A DNA stretch of 64,000 nucleotides from JAAYAO01 sp051133435 (GCF_051133435.1 NZ_JBPGNY010000003.1:310001-374000); one strand, 5' to 3'; shown: positions 8,423 through 17,591, counted from the first letter of the stretch. Numbers and translations are program-made. The notes: generated by a model from the sequence alone, not told the origin.

Positions 8423-8908
8423 TCAGGAGGCGAGCACTTCGTCCAGAATGGTTTCGGCTCGGTCTTCTTCAACCTTTTCGGCAAGCGCCAACTCGGAGAC
8501 CAGGATCTGGCGAGCCTTCGCCAGCATCCACTTCTCGCCGGCCGACAGGCCACGGTCCTTCTCGCGACGCCACAGGTCACGCACGACCTCGGATACCTTC
8601 ATCACATTGCCGGAATGCAGCTTCTCGACATTGGCCTTGTATCGACGCGACCAGTTGGTCGGCTCATCCACATGCGGCGCACGCAATACCTCAAAGACTT
8701 TTTCCAGTCCCTTCTCGTCCACCACATCACGCACCCCGACCAGGTCGAGATTCGAAGTGGGGACGCGGACAACAAGGTCATTTTGACCAATGATCCGCAG
8801 GACCAGATAGACCTTCTCCTCCCCCTTGATCTTTCGGGTTTCGATGTCTTCGATGACGGCCGCCCCATGACTGGGGTAGACCACCGTTTCGCCAACTGTG
8901 AAGGTCAT
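8423..8908 (-). CDS. carD: CarD-family RNA polymerase-binding transcription factor
   Basis: Global regulator that binds the RNA polymerase beta subunit and stabilises open complexes, notably at rRNA promoters. The 161 residues match mycobacterial CarD. The N-terminal RNAP-interaction (Tudor-like) domain starts FTVGETVVYPSHGAAVIEDIE; the C-terminal helical DNA-binding domain includes the conserved NWSRRYKANVEKL and the Trp of RDLWRREKDRGLS. The ATG follows a good GGAAAGGGG site. The position beside ispF and the divergent lpqE-like gene is the same as in Mycobacterium tuberculosis. Function is well established for the family. Confidence 0.97.
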   Translation of the reverse strand: MTFTVGETVVYPSHGAAVIEDIETRKIKGEEKVYLVLRIIGQNDLVVRVPTSNLDLVGVRDVVDEKGLEKVFEVLRAPHVDEPTNWSRRYKANVEKLHSGNVMKVSEVVRDLWRREKDRGLSAGEKWMLAKARQILVSELALAEKVEEDRAETILDEVLAS

Positions 8909-8935
8909 ATGTTTTTAACCCCTTTCCCAGAGGAG

Positions 8936-8941
8936 ATTCTA
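8936..8941 (-). promoter_or_regulatory. Candidate -10 box for carD
   Basis: TAGAAT on the minus strand, 27 bases upstream of the carD start codon and upstream of its Shine-Dalgarno sequence. The wider 8909-9193 interval is a divergent promoter region; apart from this box and a short CCCCG/CGGGG hairpin near 8985 I see nothing else in it. Confidence 0.5.
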
Positions 8942-9193
8942 GCACGCCCACCGGTTCGCGACGGGGTTTCGGCTTGCATTCGACCCCGTCCGGGGTGTAA
9001 TGGGGCATCTTGACATTTCAAGTGAGCTGTGCCTCACCCAGGGCCCCAAAAGGCTCCCGGGAAGCGGCCGCAGCAGCCGCTGCCCACCGTCTCGGCCCAT
9101 CTGCGGTAACGGGTACGCCGATCGCCACGATCTTCGCTACTCTGTGCGCAGACCAGCCACGCCGGGCTGGGATTGGACGAGGAGTTGCCAGAA

Positions 9194-9739
9194 GTGAAGC
9201 GACGTGCCGCCCGCGCATTTGTGACCGCCGCCCTTGCTGCCGCCGTGTTGACCGGAGCATCCGCTTGTGGCTTCAACGCGCAGACCCTGCAGCCGTACAC
9301 CCAGTCCCATGGCGTGAACGTCGACTCGCGCACCGATCCCGACACCGACCTGCCGTTGGTCAAGGTCCGCAACCTGATGGTGGTTTCGAAGGAGGACGGC
9401 TCCGGCTTCCTGGTCGGCGCAATGTTCTCCGAGCCGGGCGACAAGCTCACCGACGTCAGCATCGTCACCAAGAAGGTCGACGGCAACGCGGGCCAGCCGG
9501 TCAAGGTCGATCTGGCCGAGCCGATCGAGATCCCCGCCGGTGGAACGGCCCAGTTGTTCGGTGACCAGACCGTCACCGCGACCGGCGCCGACCTGCGGAT
9601 GGGCTTCTCGGTCGAGATCACGATGACCTTCGAAGAAGCCGGTGACGTGACCGTGACCGCCCCGGTGGTGGACGGCAACCTGCCCGACTTCGAGACCATG
9701 AGCCCCGAGCCCGCCGCGGAGGGCAACGGCCAGCAGTGA
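9194..9739 (+). CDS. LpqE-like lipoprotein
   Basis: Predicted secreted lipoprotein, 181 residues. The signal peptide MKRRAARAFVTAALAAAVLTGASAC ends in a lipobox (ASAC), so the mature protein begins at the Cys and is lipid-anchored. The remainder is a beta-rich domain with no catalytic motif, ending in a Pro/Glu tail. The GTG at 9194 gives a normal signal peptide and has GAGGAG about 10 bases upstream; the ATG at 9173 would add seven acidic residues in front. M. tuberculosis lpqE occupies the same place divergent from carD, so orthology is likely by synteny. The role of LpqE is not established. Confidence 0.82.
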   Translation: MKRRAARAFVTAALAAAVLTGASACGFNAQTLQPYTQSHGVNVDSRTDPDTDLPLVKVRNLMVVSKEDGSGFLVGAMFSEPGDKLTDVSIVTKKVDGNAGQPVKVDLAEPIEIPAGGTAQLFGDQTVTATGADLRMGFSVEITMTFEEAGDVTVTAPVVDGNLPDFETMSPEPAAEGNGQQ

Positions 9740-9754
9740 CCCCGGACGGGGTCA
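9737..9754. terminator. Bidirectional hairpin containing both stop codons
   Basis: TGACCCC (9737-9743) pairs with GGGGTCA (9748-9754). The TGA of the lipoprotein gene and the TGA of the convergent prs paralog are the outer bases of the stem. Confidence 0.6.
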
Positions 9755-10711
9755 GCCGTGGGTCGGCTCGTCGCTGAACAGACTGCTGACCGATTCGCCC
9801 AGGTGAATCCGGCGTACCGCCTCGGCGAACAGGGGTGCGACCGAACGCACCTCCAGATTCGGCAACGCGCCCACCCCGTGCTGCGGCACCGAGTTGGTCG
9901 TGACGATCTCGTGCACATCGGGTTCGGCGCGCAATCGGTCGACCGCCGGCCCGGTGAACAGCCCGTGGGTGCAGCACACCGTTGCCCCGGTGGCCCCGGC
10001 CTCACGCAGCTTGGCCAGCAATTCCACGATCGATCCCCCGGTGGCGATCTCGTCGTCCAACACGATCGCGTGCCGTCCGGCCACATCGCCGACGATTCGG
10101 TCGATCACCACGGTGTCGTCGTTGAGGCGTCGTTTCGATCCGGCTGCGACGGGTAGCTGCAACAACCGGGCGAACTGGCTGGCCACCTTGGCATTGCCGA
10201 AGTCGGGTGAGACCACCACCGCATTCGACAGGTCTCGGTCGTCGAAGTGTTTGGCCAGTTCGCGTACCGCGCTGAGGTGGTCGACCGGCATCGAGAAGAA
10301 GCCGTGCACCTGTTCGGAATGCAGCGCCATCGTGACCACTCGTCCGGCACCGGAGGTGGCCAACAGGTCGGCCACCAGCCGGGCCCCGATCGAGATCCGC
10401 GGGGCGTCCTTCTTGTCGGAGCGGGCGTAGGCGAAGTGCGGAATCACCGCGGTGATGTGGGCGGCCGAGGCGCCGCGGGCGGCGTCCAGCATCAACAGCA
10501 ACTCCACCAGGTTCTCCTGCACCGGCGGCACCAGGGGCTGGACGATGAAGACATCGCGGCGGCGACAGTTGGCGCGCAGTTGCACCTGGAGGCAGTCGTT
10601 GCTGAACCGGGTGGTGCGCGACGGCGACAGTTCGATGCCGAGGATGTCGCACATCTCCTGGGCGAAGGCCGGGTCCGCCGAGCCCGAAAAAACCGTGATC
10701 TCATTCGACAT
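9752..10711 (-). CDS. prs: Ribose-phosphate pyrophosphokinase (PRPP synthase) family protein, divergent paralog
   Basis: Would make PRPP from ribose-5-phosphate and ATP. The 319 residues have the family's two phosphoribosyltransferase-like halves. The ATP-loop region reads HFAYARSDKKDAPRISIGARLV, where the usual form is RYARQDRK..R. The metal/ATP motif is TMALHSEQ where most enzymes have DLH. The flexible catalytic loop retains KRRLND, and the PRPP loop is VLDDEIATGGSI instead of DDMIDTGGT. These changes suggest a second, specialised paralog and not the housekeeping enzyme usually found beside glmU. The gene lies 72 bp downstream of regX3 on the same strand, so phosphate-dependent co-expression is possible. 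Fold certain; full activity less so. Confidence 0.85.
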   Translation of the reverse strand: MSNEITVFSGSADPAFAQEMCDILGIELSPSRTTRFSNDCLQVQLRANCRRRDVFIVQPLVPPVQENLVELLLMLDAARGASAAHITAVIPHFAYARSDKKDAPRISIGARLVADLLATSGAGRVVTMALHSEQVHGFFSMPVDHLSAVRELAKHFDDRDLSNAVVVSPDFGNAKVASQFARLLQLPVAAGSKRRLNDDTVVIDRIVGDVAGRHAIVLDDEIATGGSIVELLAKLREAGATGATVCCTHGLFTGPAVDRLRAEPDVHEIVTTNSVPQHGVGALPNLEVRSVAPLFAEAVRRIHLGESVSSLFSDEPTHG

Positions 10712-10783
10712 GCCGTGCTCCCGCCCGGTTGTGATGGTGGGGACGCGAGGTCCTCGCAGAAGCGCACCGCTGCGCCGGGGTGG

Positions 10784-11461
<678 letters not shown>

Positions 11462-11504
11462 GGGCCTTGTTCCTCCTAGTTCCTGGGGTGGTGGCTCTCA
11501 GCGC

Positions 11505-12662
11505 CTAGGGCTGATCGTAGCCGGTCTTGTCCATGTCGTCGCGACCGATGTGTTCGGGCACCCGGATGGTGAAGGTCGACCCGTGGCCGAGTTGGCTCCA
11601 CACGCTCACGGTGCCGCCGTGGGCCCCGGCGATGTGTTTCACGATCGACAGGCCCAGCCCGGTACCGCCGTTGGCGCGCGACCGGGAGTAGTCGACCCGG
11701 TAGAAGCGTTCGAAGATCCGCTCGGTTTCGGCCGGCGCGATGCCGATGCCGTTGTCGGAGACCGAGATCTCGACGAAGAACTCGTCATCCTCGACCACCC
11801 GGCGGGAGCTGGCGACGACCTTCGCCCCGTCGTCGGAGTAGACGATGGCGTTCTCGACCAGATTCACCACCGCCCCGGTGAGTTGGGTGCTGTCACCGAG
11901 TACCTGCAGCCCGGTGTCGGGGGTGATGGTCAGGGTGATCTTGCGTCGGTCGGCGTCCACCCGGCACCGGTCGACGGCATTGGCGAGCACTTGGTCGATC
12001 TCCACCACGTCCATCTTCTGCAGCGGGTCCTGCGACTGCAGCCGGGACAGGTCGATGATCTGGCGCACCAATTCGGCCAGACGGTTCGATTCGTTGCCCA
12101 GCCGTCCGGCGAAGCGGCGCACCGCCTCGGGGTCTTCGGCAGCCTCGGCGATGGCTTCGCTGAGCAGGGCGACCGCGCCGATCGGGGTCTTGAGCTCGTG
12201 GCTGACATTGGCCACGAAGTCGCGGCGGGTGTCGTCGACCCGTTTGGCGGCGGTGCGGTCCTCCGACAGCACCAGTACCAGCCCGTCGCCCAGCGGGGCG
12301 ACCCGGGACGACAGGTGCATCTTGGAATAGGTGTCGCGCGGCAGTTCCTGGTCGAGGGTGCGCAACTGGCCCTCGGCACGAACCTCGCGCACCAGTTTCA
12401 GCAATTCGGGCTGGATCACCCGGCTGCCCCGGACGATGCCCAGGGTGCGGGCCTGGGCCGACGACTGCAGAACCTCGTCGTGCGGGCCGACCACCACCCC
12501 GGCGGTGCGCAGCACGTTGATGATCTGGGGCACGATCGGCGGCAGTTCGGTCGGGGGCGGCGGCGGGGGTTCCGGGGTGGGTCGTTGCTGTGCGCGCAGC
12601 ACGAGGTAGCCGACCAGGCACCCCACGACCAGGCCGGCGACGGCGGCCAGCACAACCCACAT
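11505..12662 (-). CDS. senX3: Phosphate sensor histidine kinase SenX3
   Basis: Partner kinase of RegX3, 385 residues. One N-terminal transmembrane helix (VVLAAVAGLVVGCLVGYLVL) is followed by a Pro-rich linker and a PAS-like domain (about 45-150). The dimerisation helix contains the phospho-acceptor His in FVANVSHELKTPIGA. The catalytic ATPase has the N box LVENAIVYS, the G1 box DNGIGI and the G2 box NGGTGLGLSIVKH. The ATG at 12662 is chosen because it opens the transmembrane segment and sits 7 bases after a perfect TACTAT -10 box; the frame stays open much further upstream but is antisense to phoU there. A single-helix, small-sensor layout matches mycobacterial SenX3. Confidence 0.94.
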   Translation of the reverse strand: MWVVLAAVAGLVVGCLVGYLVLRAQQRPTPEPPPPPPTELPPIVPQIINVLRTAGVVVGPHDEVLQSSAQARTLGIVRGSRVIQPELLKLVREVRAEGQLRTLDQELPRDTYSKMHLSSRVAPLGDGLVLVLSEDRTAAKRVDDTRRDFVANVSHELKTPIGAVALLSEAIAEAAEDPEAVRRFAGRLGNESNRLAELVRQIIDLSRLQSQDPLQKMDVVEIDQVLANAVDRCRVDADRRKITLTITPDTGLQVLGDSTQLTGAVVNLVENAIVYSDDGAKVVASSRRVVEDDEFFVEISVSDNGIGIAPAETERIFERFYRVDYSRSRANGGTGLGLSIVKHIAGAHGGTVSVWSQLGHGSTFTIRVPEHIGRDDMDKTGYDQP

Positions 12663-12669
12663 GGCACCG

Positions 12670-12675
12670 ATAGTA
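12670..12675 (-). promoter_or_regulatory. Candidate -10 box (TACTAT) for leaderless senX3
   Basis: TACTAT on the minus strand is separated by 7 bases from the senX3 ATG, placing the start of transcription at or next to the start codon. No ribosome binding site is present. Confidence 0.5.
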
Positions 12676-12797
12676 GGCGCAGTTCCGGGTGGGCCCCGAC
12701 CAATGGACACTCCCGGTGGTTGGCCTCGGGGCGAGGTTGTACCCGGCTGCCGTATGGTGACGATATGAGTGCCGATGACGTCCAGGGGGTGAAAGCA

Positions 12798-13463
12798 GTG
12801 CGTATTACCTACCGCGAACAACTCCAGGAAGTCGTCGATGACCTGATCTCGATGGCCGAGGCGGCCGGGCACGCATTGCGTTTCGCCACCCAGGCACTGC
12901 TCGAGGTCGACCTGCAATTGTCCGAACAGGTGATCTCCGACGACATCCGGCTGGACGAGATGCACGACGATCTGGAACGCCGCTGTTTCCTGTTGCTGGC
13001 CCGGCAGGCGCCGGTGGCCGGTGAATTGCGCACGGTAGTGGCCACCTTGCGGATGCTGACCTCGCTGGCCCGGATGGGTGACCTGTCGGCCCATGTGGCC
13101 AAGATCGCCCGCCTGCGCTACCCGGAACCGGCAGTGCCCGAACCCCTGCAGCCCAACTTCGCCCGCATGGCCGATGTGGCCGAGCAGATGATCGTCTGCG
13201 CCACCGAGGCGCTGCGCAGCAGCGACGTCGCAGCCGCCGAGGACCTTGCCCATCAGGACACCGAGATGGACAGCCTGCGCCGCTCGCAGTTCCGCATTCT
13301 GCTCGGCGACGACTGGAGTCACGGGGTGGAGGCCGCCGTCGACGTGGCCTTGCTGGGCCGCTACTACGAGCGGATCGCCGATCACACGGTGGCGATCTCG
13401 CGTCAGGTGATCTACCTGGTCACCGGCGAATCACCCGACGGCGAGGATTGGCCGCGCTTCTGA
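12798..13463 (+). CDS. phoU: Phosphate transport/signalling regulator PhoU
   Basis: Cytoplasmic helical-bundle protein that links the phosphate transporter to the SenX3/RegX3 kinase. The 221 residues form two PhoU repeats; the metal-cluster motifs are recognisable as DDIRLDEMHDDLE in the first and DLAHQDTEMDSLRRS in the second, and a conserved ALLGRYYERIADHTVAI helix closes the protein. I chose the GTG at 12798: AGGGGGTGA lies 5-6 bases upstream and VRITYREQLQ is the usual PhoU beginning. An in-frame ATG at 12765, preceded by TATGGT 6 bases earlier, could give a leaderless form 11 residues longer. Divergent from senX3. Confidence 0.93.
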   Translation: MRITYREQLQEVVDDLISMAEAAGHALRFATQALLEVDLQLSEQVISDDIRLDEMHDDLERRCFLLLARQAPVAGELRTVVATLRMLTSLARMGDLSAHVAKIARLRYPEPAVPEPLQPNFARMADVAEQMIVCATEALRSSDVAAAEDLAHQDTEMDSLRRSQFRILLGDDWSHGVEAAVDVALLGRYYERIADHTVAISRQVIYLVTGESPDGEDWPRF

Positions 13464-13469
13464 GCTGAT

Positions 13470-13510
13470 CGTGTGACTTCTTGCCCGACAGTCGAACAAG
13501 AAGTCACACG
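13470..13510. terminator. Bidirectional terminator between phoU and gpmA
   Basis: A perfect 14-bp stem CGTGTGACTTCTTG (13470-13483) with CAAGAAGTCACACG (13497-13510) and a 13-nt loop, located in a 53-bp gap between convergent genes. Confidence 0.85.
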
Positions 13511-13516
13511 TTGCGG

Positions 13517-14266
13517 TTACTTCTTGCCCTGGTTCTTGACCGCTTCGATCGAGGCCTTGGCGGCTTCGGGGTCGAGGTAGCGGCCACCCTTGGTCACCGG
13601 CTTCATGTCCTCGTCCAGCTCGTACAGCAGCGGAATGCCGGTGGGGATGTTCAAGCCGGTGATCTCGTCCTCGGAGATCTGGTCGAGGTGCATCACCAGG
13701 GCGCGCAGCGAGTTGCCGTGAGCGGCCACCAGGGTGGTCTTGCCGACCTGCAGGTCGGGGACGATCTGGTCGTACCAGTACGGCAGCATCCGCTTCACCA
13801 CGTCCTTGAGGCACTCGGTCTGCGGCCGGATCTCCGGGGGCAGGCCGGCGTAACGCGGATCGTGGAACTGCGACCACTCGTCGTCGCGGTCGAGCTCCGG
13901 CGGCGGGGTGTCGTAGGAACGGCGCCAGATCATGAACTGCTCCTCGCCGAATTCCTCGCGGATCTGGGCCTTGTTCTTGCCCTGCAGGGCGCCGTAGTGC
14001 CGCTCGTTGAGGCGCCAGTGCCGCTTGGTCTCGATCCAATGCCGATCGGCAACCCCCAGGGTGACCTCGGCGGTGTGGATCGCGCGGCGCAGCACCGAGG
14101 TGTGCACCACATCGGGCAGCAGGTTCTCGCTCTTCAGCAGCTCACCACCACGCTGCGCTTCGGCCAGACCCTTCTCGTTGATGTCGACGTCAACCCAGCC
14201 GGTGAACAGGTTCTTCGCATTCCATTCGCTCTCGCCGTGACGGAGCAAGATCAGCGTGTAGCTCAT
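13517..14266 (-). CDS. gpmA: 2,3-bisphosphoglycerate-dependent phosphoglycerate mutase
   Basis: Glycolytic/gluconeogenic interconversion of 3- and 2-phosphoglycerate in the cytoplasm. The 249 residues match the dimeric/tetrameric dPGM family. The catalytic histidine lies in LLRHGESEWN (H10), ERHYGALQG carries the acid Glu, and AAHGNSLRAL carries the second His. The C-terminal tail ends in GKK, typical for actinobacterial enzymes. The ATG is preceded by a TAGGCT box and no ribosome binding site. Transcribed alone. Confidence 0.97.
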   Translation of the reverse strand: MSYTLILLRHGESEWNAKNLFTGWVDVDINEKGLAEAQRGGELLKSENLLPDVVHTSVLRRAIHTAEVTLGVADRHWIETKRHWRLNERHYGALQGKNKAQIREEFGEEQFMIWRRSYDTPPPELDRDDEWSQFHDPRYAGLPPEIRPQTECLKDVVKRMLPYWYDQIVPDLQVGKTTLVAAHGNSLRALVMHLDQISEDEITGLNIPTGIPLLYELDEDMKPVTKGGRYLDPEAAKASIEAVKNQGKK

Positions 14267-14272
14267 GGGAAG

Positions 14273-14278
14273 AGCCTA
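14273..14278 (-). promoter_or_regulatory. Candidate -10 box (TAGGCT) for leaderless gpmA
   Basis: TAGGCT on the minus strand ends 6 bases before the gpmA ATG. The same hexamer sits in the same place before the genes at 35107 and 39145. Confidence 0.5.
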
Positions 14279-14318
14279 ATGGTGTCGGCTCGGAGCGCCT
14301 CGGGCAGGGTCGGGGCGT

Positions 14319-15053
14319 TCAGTCGACGCGGTGGACGTGGAAATTCGACGCCTGCACCCGGGGCCGGATCACCAACTGGTCGATGTTGACGTGGGACGGC
14401 CTGGTGGCCATCCAGCACACCGCGTCGGCGACATCTTCGGCCAACAACGGTTCGGGCACCCCGGCGTAGACGGCATCGGCTGCGGCCCGGTCACCCAGCC
14501 GCACCAGCGAGAACTCCTCGGTGCGCACCATGCCCGGACGGATCTCGCAGATCCGCACCGGCCGGTCACGCACCTCCAGGCGCAGCGATCCGACCATCGA
14601 CCGTTCGGCGGCCTTCACGCCGCAGTAACCCGCGCCCTGCTCGTAGGGGGCTTCGGCGGCGGTCGAGGTGACGAAGACGATCGCCCCCTCGGCGGCTTCC
14701 ACCGCCGGGAAGAGGGCTTTCGTCACCGCCCCGGTGGCGAGCACATTCAGCTCGTACATCCGCCGCCAGGCGTCCAGGTCGGCGTCGATCACCGGTTCCA
14801 GGCCGAAGGCCCCACCGGCGTTGTTCACCAGCACATCGCAGCGCTCCCCCACTGCTTCGGCCAGGGCACCGACCGCTTCGGGGTCGGTCAGGTCGGCCAC
14901 GAAGGCCTCCCCGTCGATTTCGGCGGCCAGAGCGGTGAGCCGGTCGGCCCGACGGGCGACGCACCAGACCCGAAAGCCGGCCGCGGCCAACTGCCGGGCG
15001 CTGGCCGCACCGATCCCGCTGGATGCTCCGGTGACAACGGCAACTTTGTTCAT
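14319..15053 (-). CDS. Short-chain dehydrogenase/reductase (YdfG-like)
   Basis: NAD(P)-dependent oxidoreductase of the classical SDR family, 244 residues. The cofactor loop is VVTGASSGIGAAS, and RR after the second strand (VARRADRL) suggests NADP(H). The structural motif is NNAGG, and catalysis would use the Ser in VFVTSTAAE and the YCGVK tetrad element. The ATG at 15053 places the Rossmann strand directly at the N-terminus; a start eight codons upstream adds nothing conserved. The closest general group is the YdfG/serine 3-dehydrogenase-like cluster, but the substrate cannot be told from sequence. Divergent from the Pro/Gly-rich membrane protein. Confidence 0.88.
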   Translation of the reverse strand: MNKVAVVTGASSGIGAASARQLAAAGFRVWCVARRADRLTALAAEIDGEAFVADLTDPEAVGALAEAVGERCDVLVNNAGGAFGLEPVIDADLDAWRRMYELNVLATGAVTKALFPAVEAAEGAIVFVTSTAAEAPYEQGAGYCGVKAAERSMVGSLRLEVRDRPVRICEIRPGMVRTEEFSLVRLGDRAAADAVYAGVPEPLLAEDVADAVCWMATRPSHVNIDQLVIRPRVQASNFHVHRVD

Positions 15054-15210
15054 GGCAGCAATTGTGGGGGCCCGCATGACTGTGACAAAGGGGCACGGAC
15101 GCGAGATCTCATTCGCGCGGATGTCCGCGGTTGATCGCGCGGGATTCTCCGGCCGGATCCGACCCCGCCGGTGTGTGATACTCGAATCGGTCTACGCAGT
15201 TGGAGGAGCC

Positions 15211-16680
15211 ATGAGCCACATGTCCCCGGCAGGTCCGCCGCATCCCGGTGGTCCGGGTCAGCAGCCACCCCCGTCCGGACAGCCGGGAGCCGGCATGCCG
15301 CAGCCGTACGGGCAGGCACCGGGCGCTTCCGGGCCGGCCCATCCGACCAGTGGTTCCTCGGCCGCCTTCCCGCCGCCCCCGCAGGGTCGGCCGCCTTCCG
15401 GCGGTGGTCAGCCGGGTGGCCCGGGAATGCCGCCTCCCCCCGGATCGCACCCCTACGGACCCGGGCCGCAACAGCCCGGAGCGCCCGGCGGTCCCGGAGG
15501 GTTTTCCGGGCCCAACCAGGGCGTCCCGCACCGTGGCCCCGGCCAGGGGCCGGGACAAGGGCCCGGCCCGCAGGGTCCGGGACAAGGATCCGGACCCCAG
15601 GGCCCCGGACAACATGGCCCGGGTCAGCCTCCCACCGGCCCCGGCGGCACTCCCCCGCCCGAACCGGGCAAGAAGAAGAGCCGCAAGCCGCTGATCATCG
15701 CGATCGCCGGTGTGCTGGTGTTGGCGCTGCTACTGACCGGCGGCCTGCTGTGGAAGCGCCATGCCGACGAGCAGGCCGCGATCCGGGCCGAGGAAGAACG
15801 TCAGGCCACGATCGCGCACAAGACCGAGATGGCCACCGGCACGGTGAACAACTTCTTCGAAGCCCTCGGCAAGCATGACCTCGAGGCGGTCAAGTCGCTG
15901 ACCGACGAAGACCTGGAGTCCCCGGGGATCACCAAGGAAATACTGGCCGCCACCCATCCCCAGGCCCCCGAGAACCTGAAGGTCGAACTCGCCTCGCCGA
16001 TCGACGAGAACTCCGTCAATGCCACCGTCCGGGCAACCTTCGGCCCCGACGGCGCCACCAAGGAGATGGAGTTCCAAGCCTTCGAGAAGGATGCCGACAC
16101 CTGGTTGCTGGAGCAGGTGGCCATCCCGATGTCCCTGCCCGGTGACAGCGCGGTCAAGCTGAACGGTGTGCCCCTGCAGGGCAAGGATCCGTCGGTGCGA
16201 GTGCTGCCGGGCAGCTACCAGGTGACCCCGGCCAACAAGCACCTCACCACCGCCTCGGGCGCCAAACCGGTCGAGGCCTGGGACCTGACCGACACCCCCT
16301 CATTCGACGGCGAGTTCGTGATGACCGAGAAGGCCGTGGCAGCCTTCCGCTCCTCGGCGACCAAGTCGATCAACGACTGCATGGCGAAGAAGGAACTCAA
16401 CCCCAAGGGCTGCCCCTGGAACATCGTGGAGCAGAACGGCATCAAGGTCGTCCCCAGCACGATCAAGTTCAAGATGCTGGAGAACCCTTGGAGCAAGTTG
16501 AAGCCCACCTACGATCCCAGCAGCAACGCGGCAGCCGGGTCGCTCACCTGGCAGATGCGGATCGATGCCGAAGCCACCCAGAACGGACGACGGGGTACCA
16601 CCGGCACCAACTTCACCGCCGGTGGCCTGGCGACCGCCGACCTGTCGGGTGATCAGATCACGGTGAAGTGGTCCCGCTAG
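15211..16680 (+). CDS. Pro/Gly-rich single-pass membrane protein with extracellular domain
   Basis: A 489-residue protein of unknown function. Residues 1-150 are an extremely Pro/Gly/Gln-rich cytoplasmic tail with repeated GPGQ and QGPG units. KKKSRKPL precedes a transmembrane helix (IIAIAGVLVLALLLTGGLLW, about 155-175). A charged helix follows, then an NTF2-like region (TVNNFFEALGKHDLEAVKSLTDED) and a further extracellular beta-rich part with two Cys near MAKKELNPKGCPW. The start at ATG 15211 has GGAGG 4 bases upstream; the frame is open much further upstream but that part is antisense to the SDR gene. The tail-helix-ectodomain plan resembles the three metallopeptidases. Its last 23 bases overlap the end of the convergent gene. 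Confidence 0.75.
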   Translation: MSHMSPAGPPHPGGPGQQPPPSGQPGAGMPQPYGQAPGASGPAHPTSGSSAAFPPPPQGRPPSGGGQPGGPGMPPPPGSHPYGPGPQQPGAPGGPGGFSGPNQGVPHRGPGQGPGQGPGPQGPGQGSGPQGPGQHGPGQPPTGPGGTPPPEPGKKKSRKPLIIAIAGVLVLALLLTGGLLWKRHADEQAAIRAEEERQATIAHKTEMATGTVNNFFEALGKHDLEAVKSLTDEDLESPGITKEILAATHPQAPENLKVELASPIDENSVNATVRATFGPDGATKEMEFQAFEKDADTWLLEQVAIPMSLPGDSAVKLNGVPLQGKDPSVRVLPGSYQVTPANKHLTTASGAKPVEAWDLTDTPSFDGEFVMTEKAVAAFRSSATKSINDCMAKKELNPKGCPWNIVEQNGIKVVPSTIKFKMLENPWSKLKPTYDPSSNAAAGSLTWQMRIDAEATQNGRRGTTGTNFTAGGLATADLSGDQITVKWSR

Positions 16681-17191
16681 ATCCATCGTCGGGAGCCAGG
16701 TGCTCGAAGGCGGCCAGGTTCGCGGTGGACTCACCGCGGGCCAGCCGCCAGCGCCACTCCTTCTTGATCGACTCGGCGAATCCGAGTTCGAGGATCTGGT
16801 TGAACGACTCGTCGGCGGTGGTGGCGATCATCGCCAGCAGCCGGTCGATGGTGTCCTCGTCCACCTCGGCCAGGGGCACCCGTCCGACCAGGTAGATGTC
16901 ACCCAGCTGGTCGAGGGCGAAGGCCACGCCGGTCAGCTTGACGTTGCGCTGCAACAGCCAGGCGTACACCCGGGCGTGATTCTCGTCGGGTTGACGCGAG
17001 ACAAAGGCGCGCACGCTCACGGTGTGTTTGCCGACTTCGATCGCGCACTCGGTGGTGAGCTTGTTCATTCCCGGCAGGGTCACCGTGTAGAGCCCCGGAC
17101 GGGTCTGCGACCATTCGACGTCGACCGCGTCCAGGGTGTTGCGGATGTGGGTGGCGACCCGTTCGGTCACGTCGTCCGCTCGGTTCGCCAT
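16658..17191 (-). CDS. YbjN-like protein (type III chaperone fold) at the end of the transcarboxylase operon
   Basis: A 177-residue cytoplasmic protein. A central stretch with YTVTLPGMNKLTTECAIEVGKHTVSVRAFV, followed by NVKLTGVAFALDQLGDIYLVGRVPL and a helical C-terminal half, matches the YbjN/T3SS-chaperone-like superfamily common in actinobacteria; its biochemical role is not known. The ATG at 17191 has AGAGGAG upstream. Only 16 bp separate it from the biotinyl subunit gene, so it is very probably co-transcribed with the transcarboxylase. Its 3' end overlaps the convergent membrane-protein gene by 23 bp. Confidence 0.72.
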   Translation of the reverse strand: MANRADDVTERVATHIRNTLDAVDVEWSQTRPGLYTVTLPGMNKLTTECAIEVGKHTVSVRAFVSRQPDENHARVYAWLLQRNVKLTGVAFALDQLGDIYLVGRVPLAEVDEDTIDRLLAMIATTADESFNQILELGFAESIKKEWRWRLARGESTANLAAFEHLAPDDGSSGTTSP

Positions 17192-17207
17192 CACATCTCC
17201 TCTCGGG

Positions 17208-17573
17208 TCAGAGCTCGATGAGCGCCTGACCTCCCTGTACCGGGTCGCCCACCTTGACCAGCACCTCACGTACCGTGCCGGATCCGGGGGCGGTGATCTC
17301 AGTTTCCATCTTCATCGCCTCGAGCACCACCAGTACCTGCCCGGCCTCGATCTCCTGACCGTCCTCGACCAGGATCTTCGCGACCGTGCCGGCCAGCGGG
17401 GCCACCACAGCGTTGGCGCTGGCGGCCTGCATCTTGGACGTGACCGGCGCAGTGGGGGTGGGCGCGGTGTGCGACAGCGAGGGCAACCCGATATTGCTCA
17501 GGTTCGGGGTGTCCTCCTCGACCTCGACCTCGACGTCGTAGGCGGTTCCGTTGACGGTGACCTTCAGCTTCAT
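17208..17573 (-). CDS. Methylmalonyl-CoA carboxyltransferase 1.3S biotinyl subunit
   Basis: Biotin carrier of transcarboxylase; shuttles CO2 from methylmalonyl-CoA (12S) to pyruvate (5S). The 121 residues begin MKLKVTVNGTAYDVEV, which is the start of the Propionibacterium freudenreichii 1.3S protein. A flexible Ala/Pro/Thr linker (31-55) leads to the biotinyl domain with EAMKMET, where Lys88 is biotinylated. The ATG at 17573 is chosen over an upstream in-frame start because it matches the family beginning and has an AGGAA site. It lies 18 bp after the small subunit gene. Confidence 0.95.
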   Translation of the reverse strand: MKLKVTVNGTAYDVEVEVEEDTPNLSNIGLPSLSHTAPTPTAPVTSKMQAASANAVVAPLAGTVAKILVEDGQEIEAGQVLVVLEAMKMETEITAPGSGTVREVLVKVGDPVQGGQALIEL

Positions 17574-17591
17574 GGTTTCCTCTCCCAAACG

